Below, piece after piece: positions 17,791-25,831 of a stretch of 64,000 bases of DNA; within the stretch, counting starts at the first letter, position 1; each line of letters starts with the position of its first letter. The stretch spans positions 212,292 to 276,291 of the forward strand of contig PBHD01000001.1 in the NCBI GenBank assembly GCA_002719315.1. Direction: 5' to 3'. A program made the position numbers and the translations under genes. Origin of the DNA: Flavobacteriaceae bacterium (GTDB lineage Bacteria > Bacteroidota > Bacteroidia > Flavobacteriales > Flavobacteriaceae). The notes beneath the pieces are model-generated. The model was not told where the DNA came from, made no database searches, and worked only from the letters and a program-made list of their open reading frames with translations.

Positions 17791-20199
17791 TTGAAAGTAT
17801 CTTATAACTGGTTAAAAGATTTTATAGATTTCGATGTTTCTCCTAATCACTTATCAGAGATTTTAACTAATCTAGGCCTAGAAGTTGAAAAAACAAAGAA
17901 AATTGAATCTATAAAAGGAGGTCTTGAGGGGATTTTTGTTGGTCACGTAATCGAATGCTATAAACATCCCAATGCTGATCGATTAAAGTTAACAAAAGTT
18001 AAAATAGATAAAGACAATATTTTACAAATAATTTGTGGCGCTCCAAATGTTTCTTCCAATCAAAAAGTTGCAGTTGCAACCGTTGGCACAATTTTATATG
18101 ATCAATATGGGAAAGAGTTTAAAATAACCAAGAGCAAAATAAGAGGAGAATTAAGTATGGGTATGATATGCTCTGAAAAAGAATTAGGAATAAGTGATAA
18201 CCATGATGGCATATTTGTTTTAAAAAGTTCAATTAAAGCTGGAACACCATTAAAAGAAATAATAAAATCTGAAACTGACCATGTTTTTGATATTGGATTA
18301 ACTCCAAATAGGTCAGATGCAATGAGTCATATGGGTATAGCAAGAGATTTAAAAGCTGTATTTAACTTTAAGAATATAAATTATAAGAACAAAAAATATG
18401 ACGTAAATGCATTTAAAATTGATAGTAATTCTAATAATATTCCTGTCGAAATATTAAATCCAAAAAAATGTTATAATTATCATGGTTTAACTATTAGCAA
18501 TGTAATTGTAGAGGAATCACCTGAGTGGTTAAAAAACAGATTAACTTCCATCGATATAACTCCAAAAAACAATATTGTCGATATTACAAATTATGTTTTA
18601 CATCATTTAGGACAACCTCTTCACGCATTTAACGCTGACATAATCAAAAACAAAATTGTTGTTAAGGAATGTGATTCAAAAACAAAATTTAAAACTTTAG
18701 ATGGTGTTGAAAGGCTTTTAGACAAAGAAGATTTAATGATTTGTGATGATGAAAAACCATTATGTATTGCTGGAGTATTTGGAGGAGAAAATTCTGGAAT
18801 CAATAATAATACAACTAATATTTTTTTAGAAAGTGCTTGTTTTGAACCTAAAACAATTAGAAAAACTGCTAAAAGACATTTCCTTAGTACAGATGCTTCA
18901 TATAGATTTGAAAGAGGTGTAGATCCAGAATTGACTCTTTTTACATTGAAGTTTGCAGCTTCTCTTATAAAATCAATATGTGGTGGAAAAATTTCCAGTG
19001 AAATTCAATCTTTTTCTAATCATCCAAAAGAAAAAGAAATAGTTGATTTGAAGTTAAGAAGTATTGACTCTTTAATTGGTGAAAAAATCTCATTAAAATT
19101 TATTATTTCTATTTTAGAGTCTTTAGAAATTAAAATAGTTAAAGAATCAAAAGAAAACCTTTTATTAAAAATTCCATATTACAGAGTTGATGTTACAAGA
19201 CCTGCAGATGTTATTGAAGAAATTCTTAGGATATATGGTTATAATAATTTAAAATCTTCAAATTTAAAACACCAATTTAAACCTAAATTTGATTTATTTG
19301 AACCAGCAAAAGTTGAAAAGTCAATTTCAAATTTTTTGATTTCCAATGGATTCAATGAAGTATTGAACAATTCTTTAACATCCTCTAAAAAAACAAAAGA
19401 TAAATTAAATGATTCCATAACTATTTTAAACCCTCTTAGTAGTGAAACTTCTTCTCTAAGACAGTCAATGATAAATTCAATTTTAGGATCCATTTCATAT
19501 AACATAAACAGGCAAAACAGAGATTTAAAATTATTTGAGTTTGGAAACGTATATTTTAAAAAAGAAAAATATATTGAAACACAAAAATTATGTATTTCTT
19601 TATTTGGAAATATTTTTGATGAAAATTGGAATGTAACTTTTTCAGTGTCAAAATTTTACTATCTAAAAGGTGTTATATCAAATATTTTAGATTTACTTAA
19701 AATTTATAATTATAATGTTGAATATTTTAAAAATAGTTTTTTTTTAGAAGGAGTCTTCTATAAAACAAAGGGGTTAAAATTAATTGAAATGGGATTATTA
19801 GATAACAAACTTCTTAATAACTATGATATAAAAGGGTCAGTATACGTTGCTGAATTTGATTGGAATAATATTTTAAAACTTGCATATAAACAACCAATTA
19901 AATATAAAAATCTTTCAAAGCATCCATCTTCAAGAAGAGATTTTTCTCTTTTAATAAATGATTCAGTCAACTTTAATTCAATAAAAAAAATTGCGTTCAA
20001 AACTGATAACAGCATATTAAAAAATGTAAGTTTATTTGACTATTACAAAGGCAAAGAGATTCCTTCTGGAAAAAAGTCTTATGGAGTTAGCTTTAGTTTT
20101 CAGGATGAAAAAAGAACATTAACTGATAAAGAAATTGATTTTATAATGGATAAACTTTTTGTAAATTTGCAAAAAGAATTAAAAGCTGAATTAAGATAA
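17791..20199 (+). CDS. pheT: phenylalanine-tRNA ligase beta subunit
   Basis: Beta chain of the alpha2-beta2 phenylalanyl-tRNA synthetase; pheS is elsewhere. The 802-residue protein starts at TTG 17791 (MKVSYNWLKDFIDF). Domains in order: the tRNA-binding OB fold (GIFVGHVIECYKHPNADRLK, residues ~48-150), the B3/B4 editing domain, the B5 domain, a synthetase-like core without catalytic residues, and the C-terminal ferredoxin-fold anticodon-binding domain (KHPSSRRDFSLLIN). All parts are present and normal in length. The next ATG follows the stop codon directly. Confidence 0.96.
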   Translation: MKVSYNWLKDFIDFDVSPNHLSEILTNLGLEVEKTKKIESIKGGLEGIFVGHVIECYKHPNADRLKLTKVKIDKDNILQIICGAPNVSSNQKVAVATVGTILYDQYGKEFKITKSKIRGELSMGMICSEKELGISDNHDGIFVLKSSIKAGTPLKEIIKSETDHVFDIGLTPNRSDAMSHMGIARDLKAVFNFKNINYKNKKYDVNAFKIDSNSNNIPVEILNPKKCYNYHGLTISNVIVEESPEWLKNRLTSIDITPKNNIVDITNYVLHHLGQPLHAFNADIIKNKIVVKECDSKTKFKTLDGVERLLDKEDLMICDDEKPLCIAGVFGGENSGINNNTTNIFLESACFEPKTIRKTAKRHFLSTDASYRFERGVDPELTLFTLKFAASLIKSICGGKISSEIQSFSNHPKEKEIVDLKLRSIDSLIGEKISLKFIISILESLEIKIVKESKENLLLKIPYYRVDVTRPADVIEEILRIYGYNNLKSSNLKHQFKPKFDLFEPAKVEKSISNFLISNGFNEVLNNSLTSSKKTKDKLNDSITILNPLSSETSSLRQSMINSILGSISYNINRQNRDLKLFEFGNVYFKKEKYIETQKLCISLFGNIFDENWNVTFSVSKFYYLKGVISNILDLLKIYNYNVEYFKNSFFLEGVFYKTKGLKLIEMGLLDNKLLNNYDIKGSVYVAEFDWNNILKLAYKQPIKYKNLSKHPSSRRDFSLLINDSVNFNSIKKIAFKTDNSILKNVSLFDYYKGKEIPSGKKSYGVSFSFQDEKRTLTDKEIDFIMDKLFVNLQKELKAELR

Positions 20200-20874
20200 A
20201 TGAAAAACTATAACATTCTAAAAAAAACAAATATTCAAAAAGTCTTAGAAAAAGAAAAAAAATCCAACTTTGACTTTACTCTTAAAGAATTACTTAAAGA
20301 GTTTAAAATTAAAAGAAAAAATAATTTTAATATTAAACTCTTAGACAGGAACAGGATATACCATATAAATCAAATTAAAAAAGTCTGTATAGACTATAGA
20401 TTAAGATTTTTAGATATTAAATACTTTAAAAATAAAATACCTATTGAAGCGTCAAGTCAAATCAAATTATTAGAAGAAGTTCATAATAATTCAATTTCTG
20501 ATTACAAAATAATGGCTCCTTCAAAGTTATTTAGATTAATAAGAAAAGATGATCCATTACTTTTTGCTCCATTAGGTAACGGATACTTTTATCTTATTCA
20601 CAAATGGGGAAATGACTTGAACCCAATAAGAAAAATTTTAATGTGGCCATTAAAAAACATTAAAAATCTATTTATTACAATTTTTTCTCTGACTCTTATT
20701 TTAACTTTAATTACCCCACAAAACCTATTTACCAAAAACCCCTCTTTATCATCATTCTGGTTACTTTATTTTTTTAATTTAAAAGCTGTAATGTTTGTTT
20801 TCTTTTTTTATGGTATTTCAATGGGCAAAAATTTTAGCAAATTTATTTGGAATAGTAAGTATAACAAAAGTTAA
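20200..20874 (+). CDS. unknown protein with two C-terminal membrane segments
   Basis: I do not recognise a family. The 224-residue product has a basic, soluble N-terminal part (residues 1-150) and two hydrophobic stretches, ~157-172 and ~186-206, with a short loop between them. A compact block FAPLGNGYFYLIHKWGNDL (about 122-140) just before the first membrane segment looks more constrained than the rest. There is no signal peptide, so the N-terminal part is probably cytoplasmic, with both termini inside. Its ATG directly abuts the pheT stop and the DUF2007 gene starts five nt after it, so all three are probably one transcript. Base composition matches the neighbours. Confidence 0.6.
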   Translation: MKNYNILKKTNIQKVLEKEKKSNFDFTLKELLKEFKIKRKNNFNIKLLDRNRIYHINQIKKVCIDYRLRFLDIKYFKNKIPIEASSQIKLLEEVHNNSISDYKIMAPSKLFRLIRKDDPLLFAPLGNGYFYLIHKWGNDLNPIRKILMWPLKNIKNLFITIFSLTLILTLITPQNLFTKNPSLSSFWLLYFFNLKAVMFVFFFYGISMGKNFSKFIWNSKYNKS

Positions 20875-20879
20875 ATTTA

Positions 20880-21104
20880 TTGAAAAAAGATAGTTACTGT
20901 AAAATATTTTCAGGTCAACTAATTGAAATTATCAAAGTTAAAGCAGAATTAAAAAAATTTAATATAATTCCAATAATAAAAGACAAGAATGAATCTGCAA
21001 GACTAGCTGGTTTTGGCTCAATTTTCAATGTAATTGAAGTTTTTGTTCATAATGACGAATTAAATAAATCTCTAGAAATAATTTCTGAATTAAATATTAA
21101 ATAG
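20880..21104 (+). CDS. DUF2007-family putative signal-transducing protein
   Basis: Small soluble protein of 74 residues with a TTG start at 20880. The pattern YCKIFSGQLIEIIKVKAELK, then FNIIPIIKDKN and VFVHNDELNKSLEII, matches the DUF2007 fold (a PII-like ferredoxin shape). Its biochemical role is not established in the family. It is the last gene of the pheT run and overlaps the converging ABC-F gene by 8 nt at the stops. Confidence 0.7.
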   Translation: MKKDSYCKIFSGQLIEIIKVKAELKKFNIIPIIKDKNESARLAGFGSIFNVIEVFVHNDELNKSLEIISELNIK

Positions 21105-22722
21105 AATATAATTTTTGTCTAAGTTCCTTAATTTTAGGATCAGCCATATAATCTTCAAACATTGAATATCTGTCAATTACACCATTTGGTGTTAATTCAA
21201 TTATTCTATTACCTAGTGTTTGAGCAAAAGTATGGTCGCTAGTACTAAAAATCAAAGTTCCTTTATAATTTTTTAATGAATTATTAAATGCAGTTATAGA
21301 TTCTAAATCTAGATGATTAGTTGGTTCATTTATTAATAATACATTAGCCTTTTCCATCATTATTTTTGAAAGCATACATCTAACTTTTTCTCCACCTGAT
21401 AAAACATTAACATTTTTTAATGCTTCATCGCCACTAAATAACATTTTTCCTAAAAACCCTCTTATAAAAACCTCTTCTTTTTCCTCATCAGATTTTGAAT
21501 ATTGTCTTAACCAATCTATTAAAGAAATCTCTCCTTTAAAATAAGAATCATTTTCTGATGGGAGAAATGCCTTTTTTGTTGTAATTCCCCATTCAAATTT
21601 ACCTTTATCAGCAACTAAACTACCTTCTAATATTTCGTAAAAAGCTTTAATAGCTCTAGAATCTTTAGAAAAAAGAACTACTTTATCTGATTTCATTAAG
21701 CTGAAATTTATTTTCTTAAATAAAATATCATTATCAAAACTATATGTCAAATTATCAACATTAAGAATTTGATTCCCAGCCTCTCTTTCTTGTTCAAAAA
21801 TAATAGCAGGATATCTTCTAGATGAGGGTTTTATATCTTCAAAATTTAATTTATTAATCATTTTCTTTCTTGATGTAGCTTGTTTTGATTTAGAAACATT
21901 TGCTGAAAATCTAGCAATAAACTCCTCTAATTCTTTCTTCTTTTCTTCAGCTTTCTTATTTATTTGATTTTTTTGTCTTAAAGCTAATTGACTAGATTCG
22001 TGCCAAAATGTATAATTTCCTGTATAATGGTTGATTTTTCCATAATCTATATCTGAAATATGAGTGCAGACCGAATCTAAAAAATGTCTGTCATGAGAAA
22101 CAATAATAACCGTATTTTCATAACTAGATAAAAAATCTTCTAACCACATTATTGTGTAATAATCCAAATCATTAGTAGGCTCATCCATAATTAAAATGTC
22201 TGGGTTTCCAAATAAAGATTGGGCTAACAGAACTCTAACCTTTTGTTTTCCATCTAAATCTCCCATATTTAAATGATGAAGATTTTCATTAATATCTATA
22301 TTTGATAATAAATTAGCTGCATCACTTTCTGCACTCCACCCTCCTATTTCTTCATATTTTGTCTGAAGTTTTCCAACTAAATCACCATCATCATCTGAAA
22401 AGTTTTCCTTAGAGTATAATTCCTCCATTTTCTTTTTAATATCAAATAGTTTTTTATTACCCATTAAAACAGCATCTAAAACACTATGATTGTCATAAAT
22501 ATTATGATTTTGTTCTAAAACTGATAATCTTTTCCCTGGTTCAATATTTACAGATCCAGAATTTGGTTCTAAATCTCCAGACAAGATTTTCAAAAAGGTT
22601 GATTTTCCAGCTCCATTCGCTCCTATTATTCCGTAACAATTTCCTGGAGTAAAAGTTATATTAACCTCATCAAATAAAACTCTTTTTCCAAATTGTAAAG
22701 AAAGATTTGATACCGTAAGCAT
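21097..22722 (-). CDS. YbiT-like ABC-F ATPase with a degenerate second ATP site
   Basis: Soluble duplicated ATPase of the ABC-F class, which acts at the ribosomal E site or in other translation-linked roles; closest in pattern to YbiT. The first domain has Walker A GANGAGKS (residues 34-41), LIMDEPTNDLD and IVSHDRHFLDSVC. The linker is charged and helical with RFSANVSKSKQATSRKKMI. In the second domain the Walker A region reads FSKDSRAIKAF, with the P-loop lysine position occupied by I358, Walker B is LLINEPTNHLD, and the H-loop histidine is replaced (FSTSDHTF), whereas its signature LSGGEKVR is intact. The first signature (MGDLDGKQKVR) is altered. One composite ATP site is therefore complete and the other is not. 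The 541-residue length is normal. Confidence 0.88.
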   Translation of the reverse strand: MLTVSNLSLQFGKRVLFDEVNITFTPGNCYGIIGANGAGKSTFLKILSGDLEPNSGSVNIEPGKRLSVLEQNHNIYDNHSVLDAVLMGNKKLFDIKKKMEELYSKENFSDDDGDLVGKLQTKYEEIGGWSAESDAANLLSNIDINENLHHLNMGDLDGKQKVRVLLAQSLFGNPDILIMDEPTNDLDYYTIMWLEDFLSSYENTVIIVSHDRHFLDSVCTHISDIDYGKINHYTGNYTFWHESSQLALRQKNQINKKAEEKKKELEEFIARFSANVSKSKQATSRKKMINKLNFEDIKPSSRRYPAIIFEQEREAGNQILNVDNLTYSFDNDILFKKINFSLMKSDKVVLFSKDSRAIKAFYEILEGSLVADKGKFEWGITTKKAFLPSENDSYFKGEISLIDWLRQYSKSDEEKEEVFIRGFLGKMLFSGDEALKNVNVLSGGEKVRCMLSKIMMEKANVLLINEPTNHLDLESITAFNNSLKNYKGTLIFSTSDHTFAQTLGNRIIELTPNGVIDRYSMFEDYMADPKIKELRQKLYSI

Positions 22723-22742
22723 ATTTAATATTTATTTTTCGG

Positions 22743-22750
22743 CAAATTTA
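22743..22750 (-). promoter_or_regulatory. -7 element TAAATTTG before the ABC-F gene
   Basis: Exact TAnnTTTG on the minus strand, 20 nt before the ATG at 22722, in the 84-nt divergent gap. No clear -33 TTG. Confidence 0.5.
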
Positions 22751-22806
22751 TAAAAATAGATTATTTAAGATTTTATTAATTTTATTATTTAATTAAATAT
22801 TAAACT

Positions 22807-24180
22807 TTGATAATCAAAACACCTCCTTTTCATATATTTTTAATTTTCATCTTGTTGTCGTGTGAAAATGAGAAATCAAAAGGAGTTTTTTTTGGAGGAC
22901 ATATAATAAATCCCTCATCTAATTATGTATCGCTTTATAAAGGAAATATTAGTATAGATACTTTTAATCTAAATAAGGATTATAAATTTATCAAAAAATA
23001 TGACACCATCTCAGATGGAATTTATGAATTGGAGCATATGCCAGAACATCAAACAATCTTATTAGAAAATGGAGATAGTATATGGGCTAGAATAAATGCT
23101 TCTTCTTTTGATGAATCTATTTATTTTTCAGGTAAAGGTTCTTCTAAAAATAATTTCTTAATTGAATCAATGCTTAATGAAAAAAATGATGATAAATACC
23201 TTTCTACAAAATATTCTACAAATAGTATTGATTTTAACTTAATAATTGATTCTTTGATAATGAAGCATAAGAATTCTTGGATTATAATGGATTCTTTAAA
23301 TGAACTATCTGAAATTGCTCAAAAAATCACACAAGCCTCATATATATATCCTTATGCAACAAAAAGAGAAAGGTATGCTCTATTAAGAGGAACAAATTGG
23401 TCAAAAAAAGAAGATAGTGTTTTTTTTGATTACAGAAAATATTTGAATTACGGTGACAACGATTTGGCTTTTTTTAATCCATATATAAATTACACAATAA
23501 ACTATATTAATGAAAAAGCTTTAGATAGTGGTCAATTATATTTTAATGAAAAGTCATTAACTAAATTTAATATTAAAAGACTTAAAATGATTGACAAATT
23601 AATTTCTGGGGATCTTCTCAGGAATAATTTAGCTAGAGCAATTGCATTTGAAGAAATATTAAATTTTGATAATCATAATAATCATAATGAATTTCTTGAA
23701 ATTTACTCCGAGATTAACACTTCTAAAAATTATATATCTGAAGTTTTAGAAATGCATTCTGATATTACGAAAATGGGATACGGCAAAAGATTACCTAGAA
23801 TTCAACTTAATAATACAGATGGTCAAATAACAAACAGTTCTCAAATATTGAATGGAAGACCAACTGTTTTTTATTTTTGGTCACAAACTCAAATGAATCA
23901 TTACAGAAACACAATAGAAAAAGTCTTTTTTCTTCAGAAAAAATATCCAAAATATAGATTCATTGGAATTTGTATTCAGCCTTTTAACTCCATGATATCT
24001 AAGGTCTTAAATATGATGAATATTAACTTGCAAAATCAATTTTCAATATCAAATTTTGAAAGAGCAAGTAAAAGATGGGTTTTAACTCTACTTAACAAAG
24101 CAATTGTTGTTGATTCTAGGGGTAGAATAAAACAAGGGTTTGCGAATTTCTCGGAAGAAAATTTTGAAGAAAACCTCTAG
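22807..24180 (+). CDS. thioredoxin-fold lipoprotein lacking the CxxC motif
   Basis: Lipoprotein of 457 residues starting at TTG 22807 (the only start that keeps the signal), with lipobox ILLSC near residue 19. The middle part is helical and of unknown fold, similar in layout to Bacteroidota TlpA-type lipoproteins with an N-terminal DUF4369-like domain (GGHIINPSSNYVSLYKG onward). The C-terminal ~115 residues show a thioredoxin-like pattern: TVFYFWSQTQMNHY, then YRFIGICIQPF and KAIVVDSRGRI. Where a redox enzyme has W-C-x-x-C, this has W-S-Q-T-Q, so it cannot do dithiol chemistry. It may be a binding or scaffold protein in the periplasm. It converges with transaldolase with a 2-nt gap. Confidence 0.65.
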   Translation: MIIKTPPFHIFLIFILLSCENEKSKGVFFGGHIINPSSNYVSLYKGNISIDTFNLNKDYKFIKKYDTISDGIYELEHMPEHQTILLENGDSIWARINASSFDESIYFSGKGSSKNNFLIESMLNEKNDDKYLSTKYSTNSIDFNLIIDSLIMKHKNSWIIMDSLNELSEIAQKITQASYIYPYATKRERYALLRGTNWSKKEDSVFFDYRKYLNYGDNDLAFFNPYINYTINYINEKALDSGQLYFNEKSLTKFNIKRLKMIDKLISGDLLRNNLARAIAFEEILNFDNHNNHNEFLEIYSEINTSKNYISEVLEMHSDITKMGYGKRLPRIQLNNTDGQITNSSQILNGRPTVFYFWSQTQMNHYRNTIEKVFFLQKKYPKYRFIGICIQPFNSMISKVLNMMNINLQNQFSISNFERASKRWVLTLLNKAIVVDSRGRIKQGFANFSEENFEENL

Positions 24181-24182
24181 AA

Positions 24183-24836
24183 TTAATTGTTTTTTTTATG
24201 GTCAGCAAGAAACTTTGCTAAACCAATATCTGTTAATGGGTGTTTTAAAAGTCCTTTTATTGCAGATATAGGACCAGTCATAACATCAGCTCCAATCTTT
24301 GCGCAATTAATAATATGCATTGTGTGTCTAATAGATGCAGCTAAAATTTCTGTTTCATAGGCATAATTATCATAAATATCTCTAATCTCACTAATTAAAT
24401 TTAATCCATCAGTAGATACATCATCTAATCTTCCAATAAAAGGCGAAACATAAGTTGCTCCAGCTTTTGCTGCAAGAAGAGCTTGACCAGCAGAAAAAAT
24501 TAGAGTGCAATTTGTTTTTATTCCTTTATCTGAAAAATATCTTAATGCTTTAACTCCTTCTTCAATCATTGGAACTTTAACAACTATTTGCGAATGTAAT
24601 GAAGCTAATTTTTCACCTTCTTCAACAATTCCTTCAAAATCGACTGAAATAACCTCTGCAGACACATCTCCTTTAACTAAATTACAAATGTTAACATAAT
24701 GATTTAATATATCTTTTTCTCCACTAATACCCTCTTTCGCCATTAAACTAGGATTGGTAGTTACACCATCTAAAATACCAAGAGATTGTGCTTCTTTGAT
24801 TTCTTCTAAATTAGCTGTGTCAATAAAAAATTTCAT
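24183..24836 (-). CDS. fsa: transaldolase (short, FSA-like family)
   Basis: Class I aldolase-type enzyme of the non-oxidative pentose phosphate pathway, exchanging dihydroxyacetone units between sugar phosphates; the short family also includes fructose-6-phosphate aldolase. The 217-residue barrel begins MKFFIDTANLEEIKEA, shows GVTTNPSLMAKEG, and has the Schiff-base lysine in VVKVPMIEEG. TNCTLIFSAGQALLAAKAGA and VSPFIGRLDD complete the active site. The sequence alone does not separate transaldolase from aldolase activity; the split transketolase at 55.3 kb supports the former. A perfect -7 box ends four nt before the ATG, so the message may be leaderless. Confidence 0.9.
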   Translation of the reverse strand: MKFFIDTANLEEIKEAQSLGILDGVTTNPSLMAKEGISGEKDILNHYVNICNLVKGDVSAEVISVDFEGIVEEGEKLASLHSQIVVKVPMIEEGVKALRYFSDKGIKTNCTLIFSAGQALLAAKAGATYVSPFIGRLDDVSTDGLNLISEIRDIYDNYAYETEILAASIRHTMHIINCAKIGADVMTGPISAIKGLLKHPLTDIGLAKFLADHKKNN

Positions 24837-24840
24837 ATTA

Positions 24841-24848
24841 CAAATTTA
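24841..24848 (-). promoter_or_regulatory. -7 element TAAATTTG, four nt before the transaldolase ATG
   Basis: Exact consensus, overlapping the stop of the upstream SDR gene. With the SRP RNA as a ruler (box G to +1 is 5 nt) transcription would start on the A of the ATG at 24836. Confidence 0.55.
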
Positions 24849-25652
24849 AAGTTTATAATGATTCATTAATAATCTTTGATAAATTTTTTCTGGTAAAATC
24901 TTTTTTAAAAAAACACTAATCTTCTGTAAAAAAGGACCAATTATATAATGGATTTTTGGATTTTTCGATTTTATAACTTTTTCAACAAGGTTAGCTACTT
25001 CAATAGGGTTTCTGGATCTACTCATATTTAAACTCCACTGATCAATGCAGTCTTTATAGACATTGTAATAAGGTGAATTTTTAGATAGATTAGTATCATT
25101 ACGATTATAAATTATATTGGTTTTATAATCTCCTGGTGCAATATTTACAACCCTTATTCGAAACTTATTCAATTCCATATTTAAAGCTTCACCTAAATAC
25201 TCCATTGAGGCTTTAGAAGCACTATATATGCTGCCAAAAGGGATTCCTTGATAGCCTGCAATTGAAGTTATATTTATAATAAGACCAGATTTATTTTTTC
25301 TCATTATTGGTAGAACTGATTGAACAATATCAATATGACCAAAATAATTTGTATCAAATACTCTCTTAATATCTTTGATTAAAATTTCTTCAATTGGCCC
25401 AGTAAACCCTATCCCAGCATTATTAATTAAAACGTCAATTCTTTCATTCTCAGATACTATTTTTTCAACAAGTTTTTTTGATTCTTTAAATGAAGTAATA
25501 TCAAATTTTAATAATTTATAATTTTTAGGTTCAGGATATTTTTCAGGATTTCTGCTCGTTCCATATACCGTATTTCCAGATTTGGATAATTTTTCAGCTA
25601 TAACTTGGCCAAAACCAGATGAGGCTCCTGTAATTAAAATAACTTTATTCAT
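24846..25652 (-). CDS. short-chain dehydrogenase/reductase
   Basis: NAD(P)-dependent oxidoreductase of 268 residues. The Rossmann opening is MNKVILITGASSGFGQVIA, with NNAGIG, the catalytic serine in INITSIAGYQG, and YSASKAS holding the Tyr-x-x-x-Lys pair, then NIAPGDYKT. The carboxy end (IGPFLQKISVFLKKILPEKI) is amphipathic and may touch the membrane, as in lipid-active SDRs. The substrate is unknown; a role as the ketoreductase of sphingoid or sulfonolipid synthesis is possible but only speculative. I chose ATG 25652 because the longer in-frame start at 25673 would lie within the SRP RNA gene. It follows ffs on the same strand by 16 nt with no promoter of its own. Confidence 0.88.
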   Translation of the reverse strand: MNKVILITGASSGFGQVIAEKLSKSGNTVYGTSRNPEKYPEPKNYKLLKFDITSFKESKKLVEKIVSENERIDVLINNAGIGFTGPIEEILIKDIKRVFDTNYFGHIDIVQSVLPIMRKNKSGLIINITSIAGYQGIPFGSIYSASKASMEYLGEALNMELNKFRIRVVNIAPGDYKTNIIYNRNDTNLSKNSPYYNVYKDCIDQWSLNMSRSRNPIEVANLVEKVIKSKNPKIHYIIGPFLQKISVFLKKILPEKIYQRLLMNHYKL

Positions 25653-25668
25653 AAATAAACACAAAAAA

Positions 25669-25762
25669 GGCAAGCTACCTACATCACACCGCTACAACCG
25701 TATACCCTTGCTGCGTTCCCGCCCTGGGGGATTAAACAGGAGCTGGTTGTGTAGGACTTGCC
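25669..25762 (-). ncRNA. ffs: signal recognition particle RNA, small bacterial type
   Basis: On the minus strand the RNA folds as one long hairpin: 5' GGCAAG pairs with 3' CTTGCC, CCTACA with TGTAGG, and ACAACC with GGTTGT. The apical region holds the conserved SRP internal loops around GGGCGGGAACGCAGCAAGGG, the part that binds Ffh and FtsY. A U6 run (25663-25668) follows the closing stem as terminator. A -7 box TATATTTG and TTG copies lie upstream. The size of about 94 nt is right for the domain IV form. It guides ribosomes making inner-membrane proteins to the membrane. Confidence 0.93.
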
Positions 25763-25766
25763 ATAA

Positions 25767-25797
25767 CAAATATAAGCTCTTACATTGATTTCAACAA
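25767..25797 (-). promoter_or_regulatory. ffs promoter: TTG, 20-nt spacer, TATATTTG
   Basis: Minus-strand -7 box TATATTTG at 25767-25774; TTG copies at 25795-25797 (20-nt spacer) and 25792-25794 (17-nt spacer) fit the -33 position. The last G of the box is five nt upstream of the RNA 5' end at 25762, which calibrates the promoter-to-start distance for this genome. Confidence 0.7.
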
Positions 25798-25811
25798 TCA
25801 TTTTATTTGCT

Positions 25812-25819
25812 TAATTTTG
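25812..25819 (+). promoter_or_regulatory. -7 element TAATTTTG before the glutaminyl cyclotransferase gene
   Basis: Exact consensus, 12 nt before the ATG at 25832. It lies back to back with the ffs promoter. Confidence 0.5.
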
Positions 25820-25831
25820 AAAAAAAAAAAA

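Noticed and set aside
25582-25788. Plus-strand open frame across the SDR start and the SRP RNA
   Set aside because: It overlaps a well-supported structured RNA and the SDR start on the other strand and has no family pattern.
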